A DNA stretch of 7,295 nt from the NCBI GenBank assembly GCA_028706895.1, contig JAQTVG010000044.1:1-7295 (forward strand). The letters run 5' to 3'. Below the pieces are notes generated by a model. It was not told the DNA's origin and did no database searches. It saw only the letters and a program-made list of their open reading frames with translations. Positions within the stretch are counted from its first letter, which is position 1; each line of letters opens with the position of its first letter. Both the position numbers and the translations under genes were made by a program. This document shows positions 1-6,219 of the stretch, piece after piece. Source of the stretch: Candidatus Omnitrophota bacterium. GTDB taxonomy: Bacteria > Omnitrophota > Gorgyraeia > Gygaellales > Profunditerraquicolaceae.

Positions 1-1473
1 GTGGAGATTCTTTCTACCGGCAGCACAGCAAAGTTACTCAGGGATAATAATATACAGGTAAAAGAAGTCTCCGAATATACAGGGTTTCCTGAAATGCTTG
101 ATGGCAGGGTCAAGACCCTGCATCCCAAGATACACGGGGGGCTGCTTGCTTTAAGGGACAACCCTAAACATATACAGAGTTTAAAAGAACACAATATCGG
201 CCTCATAGATATGGTGGTGGTTAATCTTTATCCGTTTGAAAAGACAACGCAAAAGCCCGGCGTTACAATAGAAGAGGCTATTGAAAATATTGATATCGGC
301 GGCCCCTCAATGTTACGTTCTGCCGCCAAAAATCATGAGGATGTGGCTGTTGTATGCGACCCGGGCTGCTATAGCCGTGTCATCGCTGAATTAAGGAAAA
401 ATAACGGAAATATATCCAGGGATTTAATGCGCGAGCTTGCCATAGAAGTATTTGCGCTTACCAGCCGTTACGATAATGCCATAAATAATTATTTACGCAA
501 TTATTTTAAAAACAGGCAGGATGTTTCTGGTTTGCCGCAGGAATTGAATTTATCTTTTGAAAAGATACAGGAATTAAGGTATGGCGAAAATCCGCATCAG
601 AAAGCGGCATTTTATAGAGAAAAAGGCAAGACTAAAGGCCTGATAAACCTGAAGCAGTTGCAAGGCAAGGAATTGTCCTTTAATAATATCCTGGACTTAA
701 ATAGCGCCTGGGAGCTGGTGCGGGAATTTAAGGCGCCGGCAGCAGTAATTGTAAAGCATAACAATCCTTGCGGCGTTGCCGAAGATAAAACACTGGATAA
801 GGCATTTATCGCGGCACATAAATGCGACCCTCTTTCTGCCTTTGGCGGAATCGTTGCATTAAACAGGAAACTAGACCTTAAGACCGGGAAAGTTATCGTA
901 AAAAGCGGGTTCCTGGAGTGTATTATCGCGCCCGGTTTTGATGAAGGGGCGCGGGATTTGTTTAAAGATAAAAAAAACCTGCGTTTATTAGAGCTTGAAG
1001 ATATTGAGCCGATAAATGAGCCTGAATTAAAACGCGTAAGCGGAGGGCTTTTGCTGCAGGATAAGAATTTAGAAACACTCAATATGGATAATCTCAAGGT
1101 TGTTACAAAAAAGAAGCCGGCCAGGAAGGAATTAGAGAGCCTTGTTTTTGGGTGGATAGTGGCTAAACATACCAAATCAAACGCCATTATTTTAACCAGC
1201 GGCACAAAGACCGTGGGTATAGGCGCGGGGCAAATGTCCAGGGTTGATTCAGTAAAAATCGCCAAAATTAAATCAGGTAAATTGAGCAAGAATTCCTGCC
1301 TTGCTTCAGATGCATTCTTCCCGAAAGCAGATGCCGTTATAGAAGCTGCCAAAGCAGGCGTAAAAGCCATGATCCAGCCCGGCGGTTCAATATCCGACGC
1401 AGAAATAATCAAGGCTTGCGATAAATATAAAATCGCGATGGTCTTTACAGGAATACGGCACTTCAAGCATTAA
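1..1473 (+). CDS. purH: Bifunctional AICAR transformylase / IMP cyclohydrolase (5' end cut by window)
   Basis: Catalyses the last two steps of de novo IMP synthesis in the cytoplasm: formyl transfer from 10-formyl-tetrahydrofolate to AICAR, then ring closure to IMP. The first base lies inside the gene. The visible protein opens with VEILSTGSTAKLL, which in family members sits roughly 24-30 residues from the N-terminus, so the GTG at base 1 is an internal Val codon and not the start. Numbering from base 1, the cyclohydrolase (MGS-like) domain runs to about residue 180, with GRVKTLHPKIHGG at 35-47 (R36, K38) and DIGGPSMLRSAAKN from about 98. The transformylase domain follows, with RYGENPHQ at 193-200, KHNNPCG at 252-258 (the catalytic Lys-His pair), SDAFFP from 436, IQPGGS at 458-463 and the typical C-terminus VFTGIRHFKH. 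The usual STGGT phosphate loop reads STGST here. The stop TAA lies three bases before folC and in the same frame. Identification is secure. Confidence 0.97.
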   Translation: MEILSTGSTAKLLRDNNIQVKEVSEYTGFPEMLDGRVKTLHPKIHGGLLALRDNPKHIQSLKEHNIGLIDMVVVNLYPFEKTTQKPGVTIEEAIENIDIGGPSMLRSAAKNHEDVAVVCDPGCYSRVIAELRKNNGNISRDLMRELAIEVFALTSRYDNAINNYLRNYFKNRQDVSGLPQELNLSFEKIQELRYGENPHQKAAFYREKGKTKGLINLKQLQGKELSFNNILDLNSAWELVREFKAPAAVIVKHNNPCGVAEDKTLDKAFIAAHKCDPLSAFGGIVALNRKLDLKTGKVIVKSGFLECIIAPGFDEGARDLFKDKKNLRLLELEDIEPINEPELKRVSGGLLLQDKNLETLNMDNLKVVTKKKPARKELESLVFGWIVAKHTKSNAIILTSGTKTVGIGAGQMSRVDSVKIAKIKSGKLSKNSCLASDAFFPKADAVIEAAKAGVKAMIQPGGSISDAEIIKACDKYKIAMVFTGIRHFKH

Positions 1474-1476
1474 ATC

Positions 1477-2805
1477 GTGACCTACCCGGAAAGCATCCAA
1501 TACCTGGAGTCTTTTGTTAACTATGAGAAGCTCCCCGTTTATCCTTATAAAGAATCCCTTAAATTAGAGCGGATAAATAATTTTCTGTCAAAGATAGATA
1601 ACCCTCAAGACACTTTAAAGTGCCTGCATATCGCAGGCACAAAGGGCAAGGGCTCAACGAGCGCTTTCCTCGCGTATATATTAAGGCAGGCCGGGTATAA
1701 AACCGGGCTCTATACTTCCCCGCATCTTTCGGATTTTCGGGAGAGGATAAGGATCCTGGCGCCAAACTGCAAATCCCAAATTCCAAATTTAGAGTTTGAG
1801 GGTATGATTCCCGAAAATGAAGTAGCCGCGCTTATAGAAAGATTAAGGCCGGCGATAGAAGATTACAACAAGCATTCAGAATACGGAGCGCTTTCTTTTT
1901 TTGAAGTTTATACTTCTCTGGCGTTTGTTTATTTTAAAGAGCAGCATGCGGATTTCGTAGTTTTAGAGACGGGGCTTGGCGGAAGATTAGACGCTACCAA
2001 TGTAGTTAATCCTTTAGTCGCGGCGATAACCCCTATTAGTTATGAACACACGCAAAAATTAGGGAATACGCTAGGAGAGATTGCGGCGGAGAAAGCGGGT
2101 ATTATAAAGGGGCAGGGCTTAAGCCTGATAAGCGCGCCGCAGGAAAAAGAAGCCGCGGCGGTTATCAAAAATAAGTGCATAGAGGCAGGAGCAAAATTAT
2201 ACGAGGTAGGTAAGGATATAACTTACCGGAAAGGCAATGGCGAGTTTAAAATAAATGGGGTCCTCGGCGAATATTCCGGTTTGAAGATAAAACTTTCAGG
2301 GGAGCACCAGTTAATCAACGCCTCGGTTGCCGTGGGGGCAATAGAAGCATTAAAATACCATAATATAGGTATAGGTTATGATGCCATAAAGCAGGGGCTT
2401 TACAACACTCTCTGGCCCGGAAGGTGCGAAGTCATATCTAATGAGCCTTTTATTGTATTAGATGGAGCGCAGAATGTTGCTTCAATGAAGGCATTAAAAG
2501 AGGCAGTGAGAGAAAATTTTCAATATAAGAGGCTGATTCTTGTTTTAGGCATATCAAGCGATAAGGATATAAAGGGCATATGTAATGAGATTTATGATTT
2601 AGCGGATGAGGTTATCGTAACATGCGCTGATAATCCCCGCGCTATAGAGCCTGCGATGCTTACCGGATATTTTAATGGTAAAAAAGTGCATATAACCGAT
2701 AATGTAAGGCAAGCCAAAGAAGCTGTTTTTCGCCTTGCTAAGTACGGAGATTTAACGCTTGTTTGCGGTTCATTATTTGTAGTGGGTGAGTTTAGAAATG
2801 ATTAA
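1477..2805 (+). CDS. folC: Folylpolyglutamate synthase / dihydrofolate synthase
   Basis: ATP-dependent ligase of the Mur-ligase superfamily that adds glutamate to dihydropteroate and/or reduced folates, which retains them in the cytoplasm. The N-terminus MTYPESIQYLESFVNYEK fits the family, so the GTG start is accepted although no Shine-Dalgarno sequence precedes it. It begins three bases after the purH stop, suggesting coupled re-initiation. Motifs: P-loop GTKGKGS at 54-60; TSPHLSDFRERI at 80-91; ETGLGGRLDATN at 164-175; EHTQKLG at 190-196; AEKAGIIK at 204-211, whose Lys206 matches the lysine that is carbamylated in characterised members; and DGAQN at 329-333. Two oddities: the last motif is normally DGAHN or D-x-A-H-N, so His is replaced by Gln332; and about 15 residues (94-108) are inserted after ERIRI, where most homologues go almost directly to the GMIPE-like strand. 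Length 442 is normal to slightly long. Whether it has dihydrofolate synthase activity as well cannot be told from motifs alone. Confidence 0.95.
   Translation: MTYPESIQYLESFVNYEKLPVYPYKESLKLERINNFLSKIDNPQDTLKCLHIAGTKGKGSTSAFLAYILRQAGYKTGLYTSPHLSDFRERIRILAPNCKSQIPNLEFEGMIPENEVAALIERLRPAIEDYNKHSEYGALSFFEVYTSLAFVYFKEQHADFVVLETGLGGRLDATNVVNPLVAAITPISYEHTQKLGNTLGEIAAEKAGIIKGQGLSLISAPQEKEAAAVIKNKCIEAGAKLYEVGKDITYRKGNGEFKINGVLGEYSGLKIKLSGEHQLINASVAVGAIEALKYHNIGIGYDAIKQGLYNTLWPGRCEVISNEPFIVLDGAQNVASMKALKEAVRENFQYKRLILVLGISSDKDIKGICNEIYDLADEVIVTCADNPRAIEPAMLTGYFNGKKVHITDNVRQAKEAVFRLAKYGDLTLVCGSLFVVGEFRND
1763..1798. repeat. Imperfect palindrome inside an in-frame insert of folC
   Basis: Left arm CAAACT (1763-1768) plus AAAT (1771-1774) pairs with ATTT (1787-1790) plus AGTTTG (1793-1798), with a two-base mismatch in the stem and a 12-base loop. 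The loop and inner arms are built from short CAAAT/CCAAATT units, AT-rich and unlike the surrounding codons. It lies within codons 94-108 of folC, exactly where the protein is longer than expected. The sequence style resembles dispersed CCAAATTCC-type intergenic repeats that I recall from uncultured bacterial genomes, but only one copy is in this window, so its status as a genomic repeat is an inference. Confidence 0.5.
2785..2790 (+). promoter_or_regulatory. Ribosome binding site deciding the mnmE start
   Basis: GGTGAG, inside the end of folC, lies seven bases upstream of the ATG at 2798. GGTGA is complementary to the UCACC of the 16S rRNA 3' end. The longer in-frame alternative start, GTG at 2786, overlaps this site and has no purine-rich stretch ahead of it, so the ATG is preferred. 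Confidence 0.65.
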
Positions 2806-4180
2806 ACACGATATTAACGATACTATTGCGGCAATTGCGACGGGGATAGGAGAATCAGGTATTGGCATTATCCGTATAAGCGGCAAGGATGCTTTAGCTG
2901 TGGCGGATAAAGTTTTTATCTGCCGCAGCCAAAAAAAACCTTCTGGTTTTAGAACCTACACCACGCATTATGGCTGGGCGGCTAAAGACGGGAAAGTTAT
3001 TGATGAAGTCATCCTGACTGTAATGCGTGCCCCCAAATCTTATACCAAAGAAGATATCGTAGAAATTAATTGCCACGGCGGAATTGTAGCATTGCGTAAG
3101 GTCCTGGAGTTAGTTTTAGAGAATGGCTGCCGCCTGGCTTTGCCCGGAGAGTTTACCAAGCGCGCATTTTTAAACGGAAGGATTGATTTGGCGCAGGCCG
3201 AAGCAGTCCTGGATGTCATACGCGCCAAGACAGATTCTGCTTTGAAGATGGGCATTGAGCAATTACGGGGCGCGTTATCTTCCCAGATAAATAAAATCAG
3301 GGATTTGCTGCTTGATATACTTTCACTCCTGGAAGCCAATATTGACTTTCCCGATGAAGAAATCAGCGATATAAATTTAAAAGAAACCTCACAGAAATTA
3401 AACCTTGTGAATAAGCAACTAGAAACCATCCTGGATACTGCAGCGCAGGGCAGGATATTCCGCGAGGGTATAAATGTAGTCATCTGCGGCAAGCCAAATG
3501 TAGGAAAATCATCGCTGTTAAACGCCCTTTTAAAACAGGAGCGTTCTATTGTTACGCCTATAGCCGGCACAACGCGCGATACCATAGAAGAGGTTATTGA
3601 CATAAAAGGCATCCCCATAAGGGTTGTAGATACCGCAGGGATTATTGAGCCGCGGGATTTGGTAGAAAAAAAGGCCATAATGCGCTCAAGAAAACATATT
3701 AGTGCAGCGGATTTAGTAATTTTATTGTTTGACGGCAGTAAGAGGCTCGCTAGGGAAGATGTAATGCTTATGAGGAGGGTAACGAAAAAGAACACCCTCG
3801 CGATTATAAACAAAATAGATTTAAAACAGAAAATAGAGCAGGGCTTGATAAAAGCAAAATTCAGCCGGGTTATCAATATATCTGCAAAAAAACTTAATAA
3901 TATAGGTTCACTTGAAGCTGCAATTGCGGACCTGGTCTATAATGGGAAGATAAACCGTTCTGAACCGGCAATAGTCAGCAACCTGCGCCACATAGAGGCT
4001 GTAAAAAAAGCGCAAAAACTTATTGCACAAAGCATATATTCCTTGGATAATAAGCTGTCGGCAGAGTTTATTGCCCAGGATATAAAGGATGCTTTAAATA
4101 ACCTGGACGATATTCTGGGGAAAAACTCTTCAGAAGATTTATTAGATAAGATATTCTCAGGATTCTGCATTGGCAAGTAA
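2798..4180 (+). CDS. mnmE: tRNA uridine-5-carboxymethylaminomethyl(34) synthesis GTPase MnmE
   Basis: Potassium-activated GTPase that works with MnmG to modify the wobble U34 of certain tRNAs, using 5,10-methylene-tetrahydrofolate as one-carbon donor. The ATG at 2798 gives MIKHDINDTIAAIATG, the usual N-terminus, and 460 residues. The GTG at 2786 would add four residues and lacks a ribosome site. Layout: N-terminal folate-binding domain to about 120; helical domain in two parts, about 121-225 and 385-460; G domain inserted between them. G motifs: G1 GKPNVGKSS at 231-239 (N234 is the potassium-site Asn), G2 GTTRDT at 257-262, G3 DTAG at 278-281, G4 NKID at 338-341, G5 SAK at 362-364. E290 aligns with the catalytic Glu (E282 of E. 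coli). The protein ends in FCIGK, with the conserved Cys at 457. All key residues are present, so it should be functional. It overlaps folC by eight bases. MnmG is not in the window. Confidence 0.97.
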   Translation: MIKHDINDTIAAIATGIGESGIGIIRISGKDALAVADKVFICRSQKKPSGFRTYTTHYGWAAKDGKVIDEVILTVMRAPKSYTKEDIVEINCHGGIVALRKVLELVLENGCRLALPGEFTKRAFLNGRIDLAQAEAVLDVIRAKTDSALKMGIEQLRGALSSQINKIRDLLLDILSLLEANIDFPDEEISDINLKETSQKLNLVNKQLETILDTAAQGRIFREGINVVICGKPNVGKSSLLNALLKQERSIVTPIAGTTRDTIEEVIDIKGIPIRVVDTAGIIEPRDLVEKKAIMRSRKHISAADLVILLFDGSKRLAREDVMLMRRVTKKNTLAIINKIDLKQKIEQGLIKAKFSRVINISAKKLNNIGSLEAAIADLVYNGKINRSEPAIVSNLRHIEAVKKAQKLIAQSIYSLDNKLSAEFIAQDIKDALNNLDDILGKNSSEDLLDKIFSGFCIGK

Positions 4181-4182
4181 AC

Positions 4183-4187
4183 GGAGG
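4183..4187 (+). promoter_or_regulatory. Ribosome binding site of folE
   Basis: GGAGG lies four bases before the ATG at 4192, in the 11-base gap after mnmE. It is the strongest Shine-Dalgarno match in the window. It is only one base from a possible in-frame TTG at 4189, which is too close, so the ATG is taken as the start. Confidence 0.75.
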
Positions 4188-4191
4188 TTTG

Positions 4192-4749
4192 ATGGACAAA
4201 AGTAAAATTGAAAGAGCAGTCAGGGAGATATTGCAGGCAATAGGCGAGGACCCCAAGAGAAAAGACCTCTTAAATACTCCTCAGCGCGTTGCGGAAATGT
4301 ATGAAGAGATATTTTCGGGAATGAAGCAGGACCCTGAGAAAGAACTGGAAGTTTTATTAGACCAGAAACATGAAGAGATAATACTCTTAAAGGGAATATC
4401 CTTGTATAGCGTCTGTGAGCACCATCTCTTGCCTTTTTCTGGCAAGGCCCATATCGCCTATATACCTAGGGGGGGCCGCGTTACAGGATTGAGTAAATTG
4501 GCGCGGGTGGTAGATATACTGTCAAAACGGCCGCAGGTCCAGGAGCGCCTTACTACTCAGATTGCCGAAATTATCATGTCTAAGCTTAAGCCTCAGGGCT
4601 GCATGGTAGTTATTGAAGCGGAGCATATGTGCATGTCTATGCGCGGCGTTAAAAAACCCGGGACATTGACCGTTACTTCCGCGGTCAGGGGGGTATTTAA
4701 GACAAATGAGAAGACCCGCAGCGAGACTCTGGCTTTGATAAGGGCATAA
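4192..4749 (+). CDS. folE: GTP cyclohydrolase I (type IA, zinc-dependent)
   Basis: Converts GTP to 7,8-dihydroneopterin triphosphate, the first step of the pterin/folate pathway, in the cytoplasm; the family forms a homodecamer. At 185 residues it has the compact bacterial length. Counting from the ATG at 4192: N-terminal helix IERAVREILQAIGEDP; SVCEHHLLPF with C75, H77 and H78; GRVTGLSKLARVVD; KRPQVQERLTTQI; EAEHMCMSMRGV with H145 and C147; and the C-terminal ETLALIR. C75, H78 and C147 match the zinc ligands, and H77 and H145 the active-site histidines, of the characterised enzyme. No residue appears to be missing. A run of seven G bases (4469-4475) falls in the PRGGR codons, but the frame stays intact through all later motifs. 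Together with folC two genes upstream it places two folate-synthesis genes in one operon; no folP, folK or folB is visible here. Confidence 0.97.
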   Translation: MDKSKIERAVREILQAIGEDPKRKDLLNTPQRVAEMYEEIFSGMKQDPEKELEVLLDQKHEEIILLKGISLYSVCEHHLLPFSGKAHIAYIPRGGRVTGLSKLARVVDILSKRPQVQERLTTQIAEIIMSKLKPQGCMVVIEAEHMCMSMRGVKKPGTLTVTSAVRGVFKTNEKTRSETLALIRA

Positions 4750-4752
4750 AAG

Positions 4753-4756
4753 GGAG
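4753..4756 (+). promoter_or_regulatory. Ribosome binding site of the lipoprotein gene
   Basis: GGAG within AGGGAG, eight bases before the ATG at 4765, in the 15-base gap after folE. This spacing is ordinary and supports the chosen start. The gap is too short to hold a promoter or a terminator. Confidence 0.7.
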
Positions 4757-4764
4757 TATATAGT

Positions 4765-5280
4765 ATGCGAAAGTTTTTATGTTTAGTTGTATTGGCGGTA
4801 TTTTTATCAGGCTGTATACCCTATACATTTCAGCGCGGAGAGCCTCCCTACAATAAAGGTTATGTAGTCCTGCGTGGTAACCGGGCAATTGTAGAATATA
4901 CTATTGGTAAAGATAACAGCGTGCCGAGGTTAAAACTGGCGAGGGAGAGGTTCAAGAGGCGCAAGGATACCGTAGAGCATTATTATAAAAAGATGGGGTA
5001 TATTGAAGACCCCCTTAAGATGACTTTTGTGGATCCCCTGGTTACAATGATAAAGTTAATAGGGGGGATATTCTATCTTCCGGCTATGGCTGTTTCAGAT
5101 TACAAATATGAACACAACCCTGAATACAGGAAAAAGATTATAAAGATGCAGAATGAAGAAGATGCCAGAGAAGCAGCGCGCATCCAAAAGTTGAAAGAAG
5201 AGTTAAATTCTTACATAGAGAAAGAATTGGCCCGGGAGCCAGTTCCTGCGCAAGCAGATGCCCCAAAGAGTACGCCTTAA
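4765..5280 (+). CDS. Small predicted lipoprotein of unknown function
   Basis: A 171-residue exported protein. Its N-terminus is a classic lipoprotein signal: MRK, a hydrophobic core at residues 4-13, then a lipobox LSGC with the lipidated Cys at 17. The +2 residue is Ile, not Asp, which by the E. coli Lol rule would favour the outer membrane. The mature part has no domain I can name. It contains a Tyr/Arg-rich region YVVLRGNRAIVEYTIGKD, a basic stretch KLARERFKRRKDTVEHYYKKMGYIEDP (about 54-80, quoted here only to show its Lys/Arg content), then a moderately hydrophobic patch around 90-108 (FVDPLVTMIKLIGGIFYLPAM), the motif SDYKYEHNPEYR at about 112-123, and a charged Lys/Glu-rich helix likely to form a coiled coil (about 125-157) before a Pro/Ala tail. 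I recall similar proteins from Omnitrophota-type genomes but no function. It sits 15 bases after folE and three before the PEGA gene, so co-expression is likely. The lipoprotein call is firm and the role is unknown. Confidence 0.88.
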   Translation: MRKFLCLVVLAVFLSGCIPYTFQRGEPPYNKGYVVLRGNRAIVEYTIGKDNSVPRLKLARERFKRRKDTVEHYYKKMGYIEDPLKMTFVDPLVTMIKLIGGIFYLPAMAVSDYKYEHNPEYRKKIIKMQNEEDAREAARIQKLKEELNSYIEKELAREPVPAQADAPKSTP

Positions 5281-5283
5281 TAT

Positions 5284-6219
5284 ATGGTAAATGAGCAGAG
5301 AATAAGGGCAGTTTTATTTTATTTAAGTGTTCTTATTTTCTTAATCGGCCTGCCTTTTATCTTATCTTTTGCCTTAGGTTATAAATTTGACCGCCGCGCA
5401 TTTAAATTCACCAAAACAGGGCTCTTAGTCATTAAAACCCAGCCGCCCGGAGCCAGCGTTTATTTAAATGAAAAATTATTGAATGCAAAAACCCCGGCAA
5501 CCGCCTCCGAGCTCCTGCCGGGCAGGTACCACTTGCGCCTTGAATTAGAGAAACATTTTCCATGGATTCATGAAGTTAATGTAGACGCGGGTAAAGTTAC
5601 ACGCCTGGAAAAAATAATACTTTTTCCTTTGAGGCCAAATATCAGGCAGGTAAACAGCGACAGGCTCTCCGAATTTTGGGTTGATGAGGACCGTTCAGTA
5701 ATATATTATATTGACCCGGAAGATAACAGTATTTACAAGTCTAATTTTGCAGGAGATGATTCGGAAAAAATCGCTTTTTTCCCCGCACTTTCATCGCCTC
5801 CCATCAAGTGGAAACTTTCAACAGATAAAAGCAAGCTCTTGTATTTTAATGCCCACCAGGTAGGCGTAGTGTATCTGGAGCCGCAAAACAAGCGCTATTT
5901 AGACCCGCCATTTATTTTAGATTATCCATATGATAAAATAATTGATATATTCTGGCATTCCGATAGTTATCACCTGATTTTGGTCGGCAATAAAAGTATT
6001 GAAGCATTAGAGGCGCAGCCCAGGACAGAGTCGGTAGTACTGGTAAATTTAAATAAGAGGAATACATCTTCTTTCTATGATATCCGTAATGATACGCTTT
6101 ATTTCCTGGATACCCAGAAGGCAGAAGACGGTAATTTTTACGATAACCTCTATAAGCTTGACTTGAATCCCAGGGTATTCCTTTTCCAGGAGCTTATAAA
6201 ATTAAAATCAAATGAATAG
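5284..6219 (+). CDS. Membrane-anchored PEGA-domain protein with propeller-like C-terminal region
   Basis: A 311-residue protein. Residues 9-30 form one hydrophobic transmembrane segment followed by LGYKFDRRAF. A PEGA-type beta domain spans about 45-114, recognisable from GLLVIKTQPPGASVYLNEKL, the TPA turn at 70-72, the LLPGRYHLRL strand and a VNVDAGKVTRLEKI strand. PEGA domains are usually surface or periplasmic modules of the Ig-like type. From 115 to the end the sequence has repeated short beta strands with patterns such as VIYYIDPEDNSIYKS, KLLYFNAHQVGVVYL, IDIFWHSDSYHLILVG and NDTLYFLDTQ, resembling degenerate WD40/TolB-like propeller blades. About three or four are visible, fewer than a full propeller. 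The ATG at 5284 starts one codon after the lipoprotein stop and in the same frame, with only a weak AAAGAG 13 bases upstream, so coupled translation is probable. The last eight bases overlap the glycosyltransferase gene. A role in envelope assembly or polysaccharide export is an inference from neighbours only. Confidence 0.85.
   Translation: MVNEQRIRAVLFYLSVLIFLIGLPFILSFALGYKFDRRAFKFTKTGLLVIKTQPPGASVYLNEKLLNAKTPATASELLPGRYHLRLELEKHFPWIHEVNVDAGKVTRLEKIILFPLRPNIRQVNSDRLSEFWVDEDRSVIYYIDPEDNSIYKSNFAGDDSEKIAFFPALSSPPIKWKLSTDKSKLLYFNAHQVGVVYLEPQNKRYLDPPFILDYPYDKIIDIFWHSDSYHLILVGNKSIEALEAQPRTESVVLVNLNKRNTSSFYDIRNDTLYFLDTQKAEDGNFYDNLYKLDLNPRVFLFQELIKLKSNE

Noticed and set aside
1..3. GTG at base 1 as the start of purH.
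   Set aside because: The protein begins in the middle of a conserved strand (VEILSTG) that is normally preceded by two to three dozen residues, so the true start is upstream of the window.
612..1466. Long minus-strand open frame opposite purH (and a similar one at 3040-3876 opposite mnmE).
   Set aside because: The translations are Ser/Leu/Ile-rich antisense products with no motifs, lying opposite conserved enzyme domains.
1620..1640. Perfect 8-base inverted repeat with a 5-base loop (GTGCCTGC / GCAGGCAC) just before the folC P-loop codons.
   Set aside because: It lies in strongly conserved coding sequence, has no U-tract, and about one such hairpin is expected by chance in a window of this size. 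It is not a terminator.
2786..2797. GTG at 2786 as the mnmE start.
   Set aside because: It has no ribosome site and overlaps the GGTGAG that serves the ATG at 2798. Family N-termini match the shorter form.
4469..4475. Run of seven G bases in folE as a possible slippage site or sequencing indel.
   Set aside because: The folE frame is intact on both sides, and the local sequence RGGRVTGLSK fits known bacterial variants. No alternative frame product is apparent.
4750..4764. A promoter or terminator between the folate genes and the envelope genes.
   Set aside because: The gap is only 15 bases and holds a ribosome site. No hairpin with a T-run is present at the end of folE.
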